A stretch of DNA of 64,000 nucleotides from Limenecus sp048360435 (GCA_048360435.1 DBGCOP010000030.1:112500-176499), one strand, 5' to 3'; counted from the stretch's first letter, positions 1-7,039 are shown. Made by a program: numbers and translations. Notes: generated by a model from the letters alone, not told the origin.

Positions 1-532
1 AAACCCAATCAGCTACAACACGCAATTTGTTAGGAATTATCGTCTGGTCAACCCCCATCATCACACCTGTTAAAGAAGGCATCTCGCCTCTTCCCCCAAC
101 AAAACCACCTGCTGTAACGGTAGTTTTGGTTTTTTTTAACAAATACGAACCATGGGCATAAATCATACTATCAGGATTTTTCCCCTCTGTTAAAGACGGC
201 GACAAAGTTCCTCCAACAGTCAGCCTTGCGGCTCGTTTTATTCTAAAGACCTTTTTTGCTGCAAGATTCAATTTTACACTTGTATGATCATCTATATTTG
301 TGCCGACACCAAAAGACGCCTCCGTACCTTTGCCTGTCCCCATGATAATTTGTGGAGACAAAGAAGCATAAGAATCACCAAAAGGACTATATCTGTTTGA
401 CTGTTTTAATATAACTTCACCACCGGGAAGAACATCGGAAGAAGGCATCGTCACAATAGTTTGCTGAGCAAACACAGGTGATGTTAAGCTAATCAGACAC
501 GATAACAATATAAACTTATAAAAATGCTTCAT
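1..532 (-). CDS. Partial exported protein, probably beta-barrel (3' end outside window)
   Basis: The leftward reading frame starts at the ATG whose A is at 532 and runs off the window edge after 177 codons. Residues 1-22 form a clear signal peptide: Lys at 2, a hydrophobic core, and cleavage near the Val-Phe-Ala-Gln junction. The mature part is rich in alternating polar and hydrophobic stretches, with many Gly, Thr and Lys residues (for example Ala-Ser-Phe-Gly-Val-Gly-Thr and Thr-Val-Gly-Gly-Thr-Leu). This is the look of amphipathic beta-strands in an outer-membrane barrel or a surface beta-protein. I do not recognise a family. There is no Shine-Dalgarno sequence, and a promoter-like -10 box lies 6 nt before the ATG, so the mRNA may be leaderless. 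The barrel assignment is an inference; the signal peptide is well supported. Confidence 0.75.
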   Translation of the reverse strand, partial: MKHFYKFILLSCLISLTSPVFAQQTIVTMPSSDVLPGGEVILKQSNRYSPFGDSYASLSPQIIMGTGKGTEASFGVGTNIDDHTSVKLNLAAKKVFRIKRAARLTVGGTLSPSLTEGKNPDSMIYAHGSYLLKKTKTTVTAGGFVGGRGEMPSLTGVMMGVDQTIIPNKLRVVADWV

Positions 533-538
533 TAACCT

Positions 539-567
539 ATTATGAATGAAAACAAATAAGTTGTAAA
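539..567 (-). promoter_or_regulatory. Promoter of the partial exported protein gene, predicting a leaderless mRNA
   Basis: Read on the minus strand, a TTTACA -35 box (562-567), a 17-nt spacer and a CATAAT -10 box (539-544) end 6 nt before the ATG at 532. Transcription would begin about at the start codon. The same geometry is seen before 2981, 20997 and 44288. Confidence 0.55.
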
Positions 568-577
568 TCCTGTAATA

Positions 578-614
578 ATAAAAAAAGCACCCCATCAATA
601 TTTTTGGAGTGCTT
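578..614 (-). terminator. Rho-independent terminator-like hairpin in a 5' region
   Basis: Arms 585-594 and 605-614 form a 10-bp stem with one mismatch, followed on the minus strand by a run of seven T. It lies upstream of the minus gene at 1-532 and downstream of a strong minus promoter (638-666). No coding gene lies between that promoter and the hairpin, so it ends a very short RNA or acts as an attenuator. Confidence 0.65.
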
Positions 615-637
615 GAATTAATAACCTTTCAAATATT

Positions 638-666
638 ATTATAAAAATTTTTAATAGATAAATCAA
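638..666 (-). promoter_or_regulatory. Strong sigma70-type promoter directly upstream of a terminator hairpin
   Basis: On the minus strand, TTGATT (661-666), a 17-nt spacer and a perfect TATAAT (638-643). The predicted start near 631 is only about 17 nt before the hairpin arm at 614. The spacing and the consensus -10 make this one of the best promoters in the window, yet it drives no visible gene before the terminator. Confidence 0.6.
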
Positions 667-756
667 TAAAATAAATACAATTGTAAATTTTAATTTGTAC
701 ATCATTTATTTTTAAAGACAAAAGCCTTAAACTGGAAAAACACGCCGGATCGAAAA

Positions 757-1449
757 ATGAAAATACAATCACCAAACAAATCAAATAATAAGAAAACTTA
801 TCAAAATTTTAAAGCAAAAGACTTTGCCAGAGTCATAACAATGGCAAACGGATTAAAAGAAGAGCTGAAAATTTATGAGCTTGAATATGCTGACAGAATT
901 TTTCTTGACAAAATGTCAATGAATATTAAACTCAAAGAACTTTTGCCTGAAAACACAAGCTATACAAAACAACAGCTTAAAACCTGGAAAAATATAATCA
1001 ATAATTCAATCATGATGTCAGCTTATTCTTCACCGGAAAAAGCATTCCTCTTGACAAAGAACAAGCGTCCTTGCGGAATTATGTCATTTCAGGACAACCT
1101 GAACGGCACCATATACCTCGACAATCTTGCAACATGGCCTTTTGAAAAAGGCAAAAGTGCAAAAATGGCAGGACAAACACTAATGAAAATTCTATTTATG
1201 GAAGCTGGTGAAAAAGGAATAAAAAATATAGGTCTGGCTCTAACAACAAAACTAAAAGAAAAAAGTAAAGCTTTTTATGAAAAACTTCATTTTCGAAATG
1301 CTTCCATATCAAACACAAATTTTGATATGGAGATATTTTCAGGAGGATATAAAAATGCACTGGACGATTTGGAACCTCTGATAAAAGTTAACAAGAACAA
1401 AAATCCCCAAAGTGTATGTCTCGGGCAAATTCTCAACATAAACTACTAA
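757..1449 (+). CDS. GNAT-fold acetyltransferase-like protein
   Basis: 230 residues. Roughly residues 90-190 read as a GNAT acetyltransferase core: a strand ending in Gly-Ile-Met-Ser-Phe, a beta4-type strand with Tyr-Leu-Asp-Asn-Leu-Ala-Thr, a Gly/Lys-containing stretch in place of the usual Q/R-x-x-G-x-G/A acetyl-CoA loop followed by a long helix, then a helix with Ala-Phe-Tyr-Glu-Lys-Leu-His-Phe, the typical C-terminal 'aFYeklGF' signature. The acetyl-CoA loop is not canonical, so activity is uncertain. The N-terminus is Lys/Asn-rich and carries a short Asn-Phe-Lys-Ala motif (residues 17-20) like that in the unrelated protein at 1716-2783. The gene stands alone and has no obvious ribosome binding site before the ATG. 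The substrate cannot be told from sequence. Confidence 0.6.
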   Translation: MKIQSPNKSNNKKTYQNFKAKDFARVITMANGLKEELKIYELEYADRIFLDKMSMNIKLKELLPENTSYTKQQLKTWKNIINNSIMMSAYSSPEKAFLLTKNKRPCGIMSFQDNLNGTIYLDNLATWPFEKGKSAKMAGQTLMKILFMEAGEKGIKNIGLALTTKLKEKSKAFYEKLHFRNASISNTNFDMEIFSGGYKNALDDLEPLIKVNKNKNPQSVCLGQILNINY

Positions 1450-1456
1450 AAAAGAC

Positions 1457-1557
1457 AAAAAAAACGAGGGGTTTTGTAATTTTTGGTTATTTTACAATAA
1501 CTTTGTATTACAGCCCAACCCTCGTAAGGTTTTTACACTAGCCGAAACATTAATAAC
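1457..1557 (-). ncRNA. Candidate small RNA, about 100 nt, with its own promoter and terminator
   Basis: On the minus strand a near-consensus promoter (1564-1592) is followed by about 100 nt with no useful reading frame. The 3' part folds into one long nested stem: arms 1464-1473/1517-1525, 1475-1480/1507-1512 and 1486-1491/1496-1501. A run of T (plus-strand A at 1457-1463) follows directly, so the stem doubles as a terminator. The next gene downstream is on the opposite strand (757-1449), so this is not a leader. I do not recognise it as 6S, SRP, tmRNA or another known RNA family. Confidence 0.6.
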
Positions 1558-1563
1558 ATTATT

Positions 1564-1592
1564 ATTATAACACTTTTTTGAGTAATATGCAA
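1564..1592 (-). promoter_or_regulatory. Promoter of the candidate small RNA
   Basis: Minus strand: TTGCAT (1587-1592), a 17-nt spacer containing six A and ending TGT, and a perfect TATAAT (1564-1569), which also gives an extended -10 (TGTTATAAT). The predicted start is near 1557. The promoter at 58197-58224 has a very similar layout (TTGCA-, six A, then an AT-rich -10). Confidence 0.7.
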
Positions 1593-1628
1593 ATACATGG
1601 ATTAAATTGTAAATGAATATTAAGCAAT

Positions 1629-1686
1629 AAAAAACAACCGGAATGCAGTTCTTACAAGACTTTTAAGTCCTTGAGCATTCCGATTG
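1629..1686 (-). terminator. Terminator of the helical membrane-anchored protein gene
   Basis: Arms 1635-1646 and 1675-1686 pair over 12 bp (one G-T), with an inner Cys-free stem of about 8 bp, and are followed on the minus strand by TTTTTT. It lies just past the stop of the 1716-2783 gene. Confidence 0.85.
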
Positions 1687-1715
1687 TAATAATTTTAAAT
1701 CAAATAATATATCTT

Positions 1716-2783
1716 CTATTTTTTAGCTTTAGAAGTATATTCTTCAAATGCTGTTATTGTTTTCTTCATAAAGTCTTCCGGCTGCATTCCTGTGCTGTGA
1801 TATCCTTCATGACCCAGTCGATTCATACTATATACACGAATTCTTTGAAGAGCATCTTCTTTAGGCATTTGAGCATAAACATCAAACAGATCATGAGATT
1901 CTTCTGTTATTCTTTTATAGACTTTTTCAATACCTTCAATTGTATGGTCAGGATGGGCCTGCCTATAAGCACTTGCATAAGATTCTTCAAGCAGATTAGC
2001 CGCCTGTTTCAAATTGTCAGCTCTGTTTTTGTCAGCAGCAAAATCTCTGCCTACTTTTTCCAGTACCTTTAAGTTAACAAAGCCGTTCGCAGTGTTTTCT
2101 TCGATTATTCTTCTGGCTTCGCCTTTATGAGATTTATTAAATTCAATAACTAAATTATCAGCAGCTTCTCTTTTTGCCGCATTTGTTTTTAATGAGTTAA
2201 GAAGATCAAGAAGTTTTCCATCTCTTGCAGAATCTTTTTCTCTTATTGCAGAAGAAGTTTTATTTGTTAACTCAGTACTTGGAGCTTTTTCTTTCTGAAG
2301 AGCTTCAGGTTTTATTTTTTCAGCAACTTTTTCCTCAACCTTTTCTTTTACAGCAGCAGCTGTATCATCCACTTTTTCTTTCACAGGCTGTGCTGTTTCT
2401 TTTGCTTTTTCCTTTACTTCTTGTGCAACATCATCAACTTTTTCTTTTACAGTTTGCGCGGCTTCCTTAGCTTTTTCTTTTACTTCCTGAACAACATCAT
2501 CAGCCTTAGTCTTAATTTCTTCTGCGGCTTTATTCAATTCTTCACCCAATTTTCCATCAGGTTTCGGAACAGCAGATTTGGGTTTATGCAATCTGTTTGC
2601 AATGAAAATTCCCATACCGGCAAGCACTATTGCCCCTGCAATATAAGGCAGCTTTGATTTTTTAACGGAAGAATCAGAAGACACAGAAGTTTTTGCATCT
2701 GTTTTCGTTTCATTTGAATCTGCCTTAAAAGATTGATTTACACGTTGTGAAAGCGTTAAATTTTTAATTGAATTTACCGGCAT
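1716..2783 (-). CDS. Membrane-anchored helical protein with LEA-like 11-mer repeats
   Basis: 355 residues, function unknown. The N-terminus has a Gln-Ser-Phe-Lys-Ala motif (residues 17-21) and a Ser-rich stretch. A single transmembrane segment sits at about 46-62, starting Lys-Leu-Pro-Tyr-Ile-Ala-Gly. Residues 90-155 are six 11-residue repeats of the pattern V-K-E-K-x-x-[DE]-x-A-x-x, as in LEA/apolipoprotein-type amphipathic helices. The C-terminal part (about 200-355) is helical and shares stretches with the protein at 3895-4614 (Ala-Ala-Asn-[LM]-Leu-Glu-Glu-Ser-Tyr and Asp-[VI]-Tyr-Ala-[QK]-Met-Pro-Lys-x-Asp-Ala). The start is supported by an AGAGAGG Shine-Dalgarno sequence. The two paralogues flank ribF in the same orientation. 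Topology probably leaves the repeats outside the inner membrane or in the cytoplasm; the sequence does not decide. Confidence 0.8.
   Translation of the reverse strand: MPVNSIKNLTLSQRVNQSFKADSNETKTDAKTSVSSDSSVKKSKLPYIAGAIVLAGMGIFIANRLHKPKSAVPKPDGKLGEELNKAAEEIKTKADDVVQEVKEKAKEAAQTVKEKVDDVAQEVKEKAKETAQPVKEKVDDTAAAVKEKVEEKVAEKIKPEALQKEKAPSTELTNKTSSAIREKDSARDGKLLDLLNSLKTNAAKREAADNLVIEFNKSHKGEARRIIEENTANGFVNLKVLEKVGRDFAADKNRADNLKQAANLLEESYASAYRQAHPDHTIEGIEKVYKRITEESHDLFDVYAQMPKEDALQRIRVYSMNRLGHEGYHSTGMQPEDFMKKTITAFEEYTSKAKK
2319..2516 (-). repeat. 33-nt coding repeats (six 11-residue units)
   Basis: Six tandem units encode residues 90-155 of the helical protein. Units alternate between two forms (Val-Lys-Glu-Lys-Ala-Lys-Glu and Val-Lys-Glu-Lys-Val-Asp-Asp), so the effective period is 66 nt. 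This suggests tandem duplication of a two-unit block. Confidence 0.75.
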
Positions 2784-2945
2784 ACAGACCTCTCTTTATA
2801 ACTTGTGATACAGTAACTGTTATTATTGTAAAACTAAAAAGAAAATTTTTTGCTACCCTTTTTACCGTATCCGCCCGAACATCTTCAATAGCAAGAAAAA
2901 AAAGAATTTCACATTTTGTTACAATTATATAGAAATATGAATTTA

Positions 2946-2974
2946 TTGAAAATATGTTGTATATTTCATAAGAT
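2946..2974 (+). promoter_or_regulatory. ribF promoter, predicting a leaderless mRNA
   Basis: TTGAAA (2946-2951), 17-nt spacer, TAAGAT (2969-2974), then exactly 6 nt to the ATG at 2981. There is no Shine-Dalgarno sequence in between. Confidence 0.5.
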
Positions 2975-2980
2975 AAAAGC

Positions 2981-3898
2981 ATGCAAGTTTTTACAGAGTT
3001 AAAACAAAATCCTGACTTATCTATTTGTTTAGGCTTTTTTGACGGTGTTCATGAAGGTCATAAAGTTGTATTAAAAAATGCAGTAAATCTTGCACGTCAA
3101 AATAATATAAAATCCGCAGTAATAACATTCAAAGAGCACCCCCTTTGTTATCTTCAAAACAGAACTCCTCAATATATCATTCCTCTCGAAGAAAGACTCA
3201 GTATCATTGCAGAACAGGGAATTGATTATGCTTATGTACTCGATTTTGATGAAGAAATAGCCGATCTGCTGGCAATAGATTATTTAAAAAATATACTGAT
3301 AAAAAACTTCAGTCCAAGATTTATTACAACCGGTTTCAATCACTATTTCGGAGCAAACAAACGTGGGGATTCCACTTTTTTACGTGCTTATGAAAAAGAA
3401 TTCGGGTACAAATTTTTTGAAATTCCGCCTATCACATACAATAACATACTCATAAGCAGTTCAAAAATCAGACAAATGATTACGGAAGGAAATATGGAAT
3501 CCATACCAAACCTTCTGGGTGAAGCATTTTACATAAAAGGCAGGGTTATAACAGGAAACAGAATAGGCCGGACAATATCGTTTCCAACGGCAAATGTCAA
3601 ATATCCAACAAATATCATAAAACCGCCAAGAGGTGTTTATATAGCAAGAGTCAGCTATGACGACTGTGAGTTTAATGCAATGGCAAATCTGGGTAAAAGA
3701 CCGACAATAGCAGGAGCTCATGGGCTTCTGCTTGAAGCGCATATCCTTGATTTCAAAGACAATCTTTATGACAAAGATGTCAAAATTTCTTTCATCAAAA
3801 AAATTCGTGATGAAAGAAAATTTGACTCACTTCCTGATTTAAAATCACAGCTTGTTAAAGATGAAAAAGTAACAAAAGAGTTTTTCTCTAACTATTAG
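2981..3898 (+). CDS. ribF: Bifunctional riboflavin kinase / FAD synthetase
   Basis: 305 residues, the normal length for RibF. It phosphorylates riboflavin to FMN and adenylates FMN to FAD in the cytoplasm. The N-terminal nucleotidyltransferase domain shows Gly-Phe-Phe-Asp-Gly-Val-His-Glu-Gly-His (residues 18-27), the HxGH-type adenylylation motif, and a later Ser-Ser-x-Ile-Arg (about 163-168) equivalent to the ISSTxIR motif. The C-terminal flavokinase domain carries Gly-Arg-Thr-Ile-Ser-Phe-Pro-Thr-Ala-Asn (about 195-204), the family's PTAN signature, and Gly-Val-Tyr. It lies alone between two paralogous minus-strand genes, and its stop overlaps that of the gene at 3895-4614 by 4 nt. No FMN riboswitch is visible. 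Confidence 0.96.
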   Translation: MQVFTELKQNPDLSICLGFFDGVHEGHKVVLKNAVNLARQNNIKSAVITFKEHPLCYLQNRTPQYIIPLEERLSIIAEQGIDYAYVLDFDEEIADLLAIDYLKNILIKNFSPRFITTGFNHYFGANKRGDSTFLRAYEKEFGYKFFEIPPITYNNILISSSKIRQMITEGNMESIPNLLGEAFYIKGRVITGNRIGRTISFPTANVKYPTNIIKPPRGVYIARVSYDDCEFNAMANLGKRPTIAGAHGLLLEAHILDFKDNLYDKDVKISFIKKIRDERKFDSLPDLKSQLVKDEKVTKEFFSNY

Positions 3899-4614
3899 CC
3901 TTTTCTTTTTGCATCAACAAGTTGGGTGATTTTATTGATAAAAGTTTGTTTTTTCATGCCTGCTGCACCTGACAACTTACGAGTTTTATTGATTTCTTCA
4001 ACCTCTTTTGCAAAACTGTTTAATCTGACAGAAGCATCTGTTTTAGGCATTTTCGCATAAATATCAACAATAGCTTTGCTTTCCTTGTCGATTCTGAAAA
4101 AGATTTTGTCAAAAAGATTTGTGCCAGCCTCCGGTTTTGATTTTTCATAAGCTATTTTATAAGATTCTTCAAGCATATTTGCCGCTTCATGCAAATGCTC
4201 CGGTCTTGTTTTATCAGCTGCTCTCATCAATGCAGCAGCATCCATTCCATCAAGTCGTACAATATTATTAGAAGAATTTTCATTTATTATTCTTGATACT
4301 TCCGAAAACTGTTCATTTTTCACCTGCTTTATTTTAGCCAGAGCTGTTTTTGCATCTTCAGAAAGTGTACTTTGAAAAATATTTTTCATATATTTTTTCA
4401 CACCGGCAAAGTTTTTGTGAATAGCATAAGCAGCAACAGCCAGAAAAAGCACACCACCAGCAGCATATGGAAGTTTGTTGTTTTTTGAAGTAACAAGATT
4501 CGACGAAAATGAAGTATTTTCTGTTGAATTCTTTCCTGAAGAAACTTTTTTGTTTTGAAGTTTAGAATTTGACACACCGGCATTAAAAAATGCATTCACA
4601 GCACTGATAGGCAT
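3895..4614 (-). CDS. Membrane-anchored helical protein, paralogue of the 1716-2783 product
   Basis: 239 residues, function unknown. A Ser/Asn-rich N-terminus (1-45) is followed by one transmembrane segment (about 48-66) that begins Lys-Leu-Pro-Tyr-Ala-Ala-Gly, matching the Lys-Leu-Pro-Tyr-Ile-Ala-Gly of its paralogue. Residues 135-195 align with that protein's C-terminal helical domain (Glu-Ala-Ala-Asn-Met-Leu-Glu-Glu-Ser-Tyr; Asp-Ile-Tyr-Ala-Lys-Met-Pro-Lys-Thr-Asp-Ala). It lacks the 11-mer repeats, so the two differ mainly by the repeat spacer. A strong AGGAGAGAG Shine-Dalgarno sequence fixes the start. The stop codon overlaps the ribF stop tail to tail (TTAG). Confidence 0.8.
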   Translation of the reverse strand: MPISAVNAFFNAGVSNSKLQNKKVSSGKNSTENTSFSSNLVTSKNNKLPYAAGGVLFLAVAAYAIHKNFAGVKKYMKNIFQSTLSEDAKTALAKIKQVKNEQFSEVSRIINENSSNNIVRLDGMDAAALMRAADKTRPEHLHEAANMLEESYKIAYEKSKPEAGTNLFDKIFFRIDKESKAIVDIYAKMPKTDASVRLNSFAKEVEEINKTRKLSGAAGMKKQTFINKITQLVDAKRKG

Positions 4615-4684
4615 TTCTCTCTCCTTTTATAATAGTTTTAAGTGACCATTTAACCCGTTAACATTTATATTAAATGCAAAATTC

Positions 4685-4748
4685 TAAAAAATTGCCAGCA
4701 GATTTTCTAAAGCAGCTAAAACATTTGTTCTGCTTGAAGATTGGCAAT
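4685..4748 (-). terminator. Terminator of the small membrane-peptide gene
   Basis: Outer arms 4691-4697 and 4742-4748 (ATTGCCA/TGGCAAT) close a long imperfect hairpin with an inner AAGCAG/CTGCTT pairing. A T run follows on the minus strand (4685-4690). It begins 18 nt after the stop of the 32-codon frame at 4766-4864. Confidence 0.75.
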
Positions 4749-4765
4749 TAAATTTTCTTAACAAA

Positions 4766-4864
4766 TTAAAGCATTTTTGTTACGCATAAAATTAAAATAC
4801 AATATACAAAAGAAATGTAAGCAGCACTAAACAAAAATCTGTAATTTTTTTTAAGATATGACAT
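4766..4864 (-). CDS. Small membrane peptide, 32 residues
   Basis: A 32-codon frame begins with a positively charged stretch (Lys-5, Lys-6, Arg-9) and continues as one hydrophobic segment of about 20 residues (Phe, Ala, Tyr, Ile, Leu, Val, Cys) ending Thr-Lys-Met-Leu. This is the usual shape of a single-span inner-membrane small protein with the N-terminus in. A GGAG Shine-Dalgarno sequence lies 8 nt before the ATG, a promoter is visible at 4948-4976, and a dedicated terminator follows. These three signals together argue for a real gene rather than chance. It is divergent from ribH. No family recognised; toxin-like type I peptides have a similar shape, but nothing here shows toxicity. Confidence 0.6.
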   Translation of the reverse strand: MSYLKKNYRFLFSAAYISFVYCILILCVTKML

Positions 4865-4947
4865 AATTAACTCTCCATTCCCCTATCTTTCAAAAAAAAT
4901 TTTCACCCAAGCATAAAATCTTTCATATTACCCAAAAGGAGTCCATC

Positions 4948-4976
4948 AGGATAAATTTGTAAAAAAGCAGTAACAA
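4948..4976 (-). promoter_or_regulatory. Possible promoter for the small membrane-peptide gene
   Basis: Minus strand: TTGTTA (4971-4976), 17-nt spacer, TATCCT (4948-4953). It would give a leader of about 78 nt. Weaker than the other promoters called here. Confidence 0.35.
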
Positions 4977-5041
4977 TACTTTCAAAGCACAATTTTGTAT
5001 TGTAAAATTTATTAACAAGAATATAAAATTAGGAGAAAATT

Positions 5042-5506
5042 ATGACAAATATAATTCAAGGAAATTACACAACCAATGACGAAAAATTCTGCATCATAAT
5101 ATCAAGATTTAATGAGTTTATCGGTTCAAAACTCTTATCCGGAGCAATTGATGAACTCGTCCGACACGGAATAAAAGAAAGCACAATTGATGTAATCTGG
5201 ACGCCCGGTGCATTTGAAATTCCATTAATCGCAAAAAAAGCAGCATTATCAAAAAAATATGATGCAATTATCACGCTCGGTGCCGTAATCAAAGGCTCAA
5301 CAGGACATTATGATTTTGTTGCAGCCGAAGTTTCCAAAGGCATAGCTCACGTTGCACTGGAAACAGGAATACCTGTTATATTCGGAGTTCTTACAACAGA
5401 CAACCTCGAACAAGCTATCGAAAGAGCCGGAACCAAAGCAGGCAACAAAGGTTCTGAAGCCGCAAAAACAGCAATAGAAATGGCAAGCTTGACAAAACAA
5501 CTGTAA
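5042..5506 (+). CDS. ribH: 6,7-dimethyl-8-ribityllumazine synthase
   Basis: 154 residues, the usual size. It condenses 5-amino-6-ribitylaminouracil with 3,4-dihydroxybutanone phosphate, the penultimate step of riboflavin synthesis, normally as a 60-mer or pentamer in the cytoplasm. Visible family motifs are Ser-Arg-Phe-Asn (residues 21-24), Trp-x-Pro-Gly-Ala-Phe-Glu-Ile-Pro (about 55-63), Gly-Ala-Val-Ile-Lys-Gly-x-Thr-x-His (about 80-89, including the catalytic His) and Pro-Val-Ile-Phe-Gly-Val-Leu-Thr-Thr-Asp (about 113-122). An AGGAG Shine-Dalgarno sequence lies 6 nt before the ATG. No other rib gene is adjacent, so riboflavin genes are scattered here (ribF is 1.2 kb away, separately transcribed). 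Confidence 0.97.
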   Translation: MTNIIQGNYTTNDEKFCIIISRFNEFIGSKLLSGAIDELVRHGIKESTIDVIWTPGAFEIPLIAKKAALSKKYDAIITLGAVIKGSTGHYDFVAAEVSKGIAHVALETGIPVIFGVLTTDNLEQAIERAGTKAGNKGSEAAKTAIEMASLTKQL

Positions 5507-5550
5507 ATTCATACTATTATATTCGAAAAAGAATAGAATAGGAGTTTATT

Positions 5551-6189
5551 ATGAGTTTAGATTTTTCTGCTGCCCTTAAAGCACCTGCATCAGTTCAAGG
5601 CTGGTTTGTAAAAATACTTATTGGCGGTATTTTAATGTGTATACCGATAGTAAATTTTATTGTCTTTGGTTACCTTATAAGATATATAAAAAATGTCATT
5701 GACAAAAATGAAATATTGCCTGAATACTCTGATATTGGAGAGTTATTTGTTACTGGCTTCAAAGGATTAATCGGAATTATTCTGCTATATATCCCCCTGA
5801 TTCTTATAACGATTATAATAGGGTTGTTGTTTAGTAAGTCTGCTTCTTTGGCTATGATTCTAAACTACTTAATTGAAATAGTTTATGGATTTATAACTAT
5901 GATTATGGTAGCAAACTTTGCAATTGATAAAAAAATTCTTTCAATGGTAGGTTTCAACAGAGCAGCTCTTTTATTTAGAAATAACCCTAATATAGGCTCA
6001 TTAATTTTGTATTTGATTGCTGCAAACATAATCTATGGTATTGTTGCAACAGTTTGTGCAATAACTGTTATAGGAATCATCCTTGTTCCGTTCATTGTTT
6101 TTGCAATGATGATTACACTTTACAATCTTATTGCTCAATTTGTTCAAAATGCACCTTGTCTTGAAGAAGTAAAAGCACAAGCTGCATAA
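5551..6189 (+). CDS. DUF4013-type multi-span membrane protein
   Basis: 212 residues, very hydrophobic, with about five transmembrane segments. The N-terminal half shows the DUF4013 pattern: a first span, a short cytoplasmic Arg-Tyr-Ile-Lys-Asn turn, then an acidic Leu-Pro-Glu-Tyr-x-Asp-Ile-Gly-Glu-Leu-Phe-x-x-Gly-Phe-Lys segment (about 51-66) before the next span. Function of the family is unknown. A second, more divergent member follows at 6290-7039. GGAG precedes the ATG. A perfect 15-bp hairpin terminator follows the gene, so the two members are separate transcripts or partly read through. Confidence 0.75.
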   Translation: MSLDFSAALKAPASVQGWFVKILIGGILMCIPIVNFIVFGYLIRYIKNVIDKNEILPEYSDIGELFVTGFKGLIGIILLYIPLILITIIIGLLFSKSASLAMILNYLIEIVYGFITMIMVANFAIDKKILSMVGFNRAALLFRNNPNIGSLILYLIAANIIYGIVATVCAITVIGIILVPFIVFAMMITLYNLIAQFVQNAPCLEEVKAQAA

Positions 6190-6217
6190 AATAACAAAAT
6201 TTTCAAAAAAAGTTCAA

Positions 6218-6270
6218 AAACACACTATCATTTTGTACAAAAAAGTGCTACAATGATAGTGTGTTTATTA
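6218..6270 (+). terminator. Terminator with a perfect 15-bp stem
   Basis: Arms 6218-6232 and 6252-6266 pair over 15 bp without mismatch, followed by TTTATTATTT. A TACAAT box inside the loop-distal side may also act as a -10 for the next gene. It separates two DUF4013 genes. Confidence 0.85.
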
Positions 6271-6289
6271 TTTAATCTGGAGCGTGCTA

Positions 6290-7039
6290 ATGGGTATTAG
6301 TCTAAAGCAGGCATTTATTTTTGTGCCAAAGGATTCTGATTGGTTAAAAAAAGTATTCATAGGAGGGCTGCTGCTGTTTTTCCCTACCTTTATATATGTC
6401 TTTCCAGGCATAAAAAAACTGCTTTTTAATCCCGTTAATTATTATTGGATAACAATCTTTGCTATACTGGCAACAACAATATTTCTTGCTGTAAGCGGAT
6501 ATTTCTTCAAAGCCGTACATAACCGAATTGTTCACTCTAAAGAAGGTCTGCCTGAATGGAAATATTTCAGCTATTATGTCTATGTCGGTCTGAAGTCTTA
6601 TGTGGGCGGTTTTTTATTCTCGCTCCCGTTTCTTGCTGTATTTCTTCTGCTTGCTGTTACTGCCCCAATGAGCCCGTCAGCCGAGCTTATTCCATTCATC
6701 ATAATCGGCTCGGTCTTGCATATAATTTACACAGCCTGCTATGTTATGATGGCACTGAATTTTGCATTGGACTTCAAGATAACTTCATTTTTCAATGTAA
6801 AAAAAGGATATGAGCTTATTAAAGGCAACATTTTGAACTATGTAATTCTTGTTTTTTACTGTCTTTTGCTCGCAATGATTAACACAATAGTAAATGCAAT
6901 ACTTGTAAACGGTCAAATATTCTCATTGTTCATACCGTTTGTCACTTTCTATGTTTACCTTGTGTACACTGATTTATTTGCACAATTTGTATTAAACAAA
7001 ACAGGGCTCGAATGTCATGAACAAAAATGTTTCATCTAA
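6290..7039 (+). CDS. Second DUF4013-like membrane protein
   Basis: 249 residues from the ATG at 6290. That start is chosen because GGAG at 6279-6282 lies 7 nt before it, whereas the upstream in-frame GTG at 6284 would leave only 1 nt. There are about six transmembrane segments. The segment Leu-Pro-Glu-Trp-Lys-Tyr-Phe-x-Tyr-Tyr-Val-Tyr-Val-Gly-Leu-Lys-Ser-Tyr (about 86-103) matches the Leu-Pro-Glu-Tyr-Ser-Asp-x-x-Glu-Leu-Phe-Val-Thr-Gly-Phe-Lys region of the upstream protein, so the two are divergent paralogues. Function unknown. A weak 10-bp inverted repeat (7047-7056/7097-7106) follows and may end transcription. Confidence 0.7.
   Translation: MGISLKQAFIFVPKDSDWLKKVFIGGLLLFFPTFIYVFPGIKKLLFNPVNYYWITIFAILATTIFLAVSGYFFKAVHNRIVHSKEGLPEWKYFSYYVYVGLKSYVGGFLFSLPFLAVFLLLAVTAPMSPSAELIPFIIIGSVLHIIYTACYVMMALNFALDFKITSFFNVKKGYELIKGNILNYVILVFYCLLLAMINTIVNAILVNGQIFSLFIPFVTFYVYLVYTDLFAQFVLNKTGLECHEQKCFI

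Noticed and set aside
2300..2520. 33-nt repeats as an intergenic or CRISPR array
   Set aside because: They are in frame and encode 11-residue helical units of one protein.
4865..5041. FMN riboswitch before ribH
   Set aside because: No RFN conserved core elements (for example GGGGCAGGGUGAAA-like blocks) are present in the spacer.
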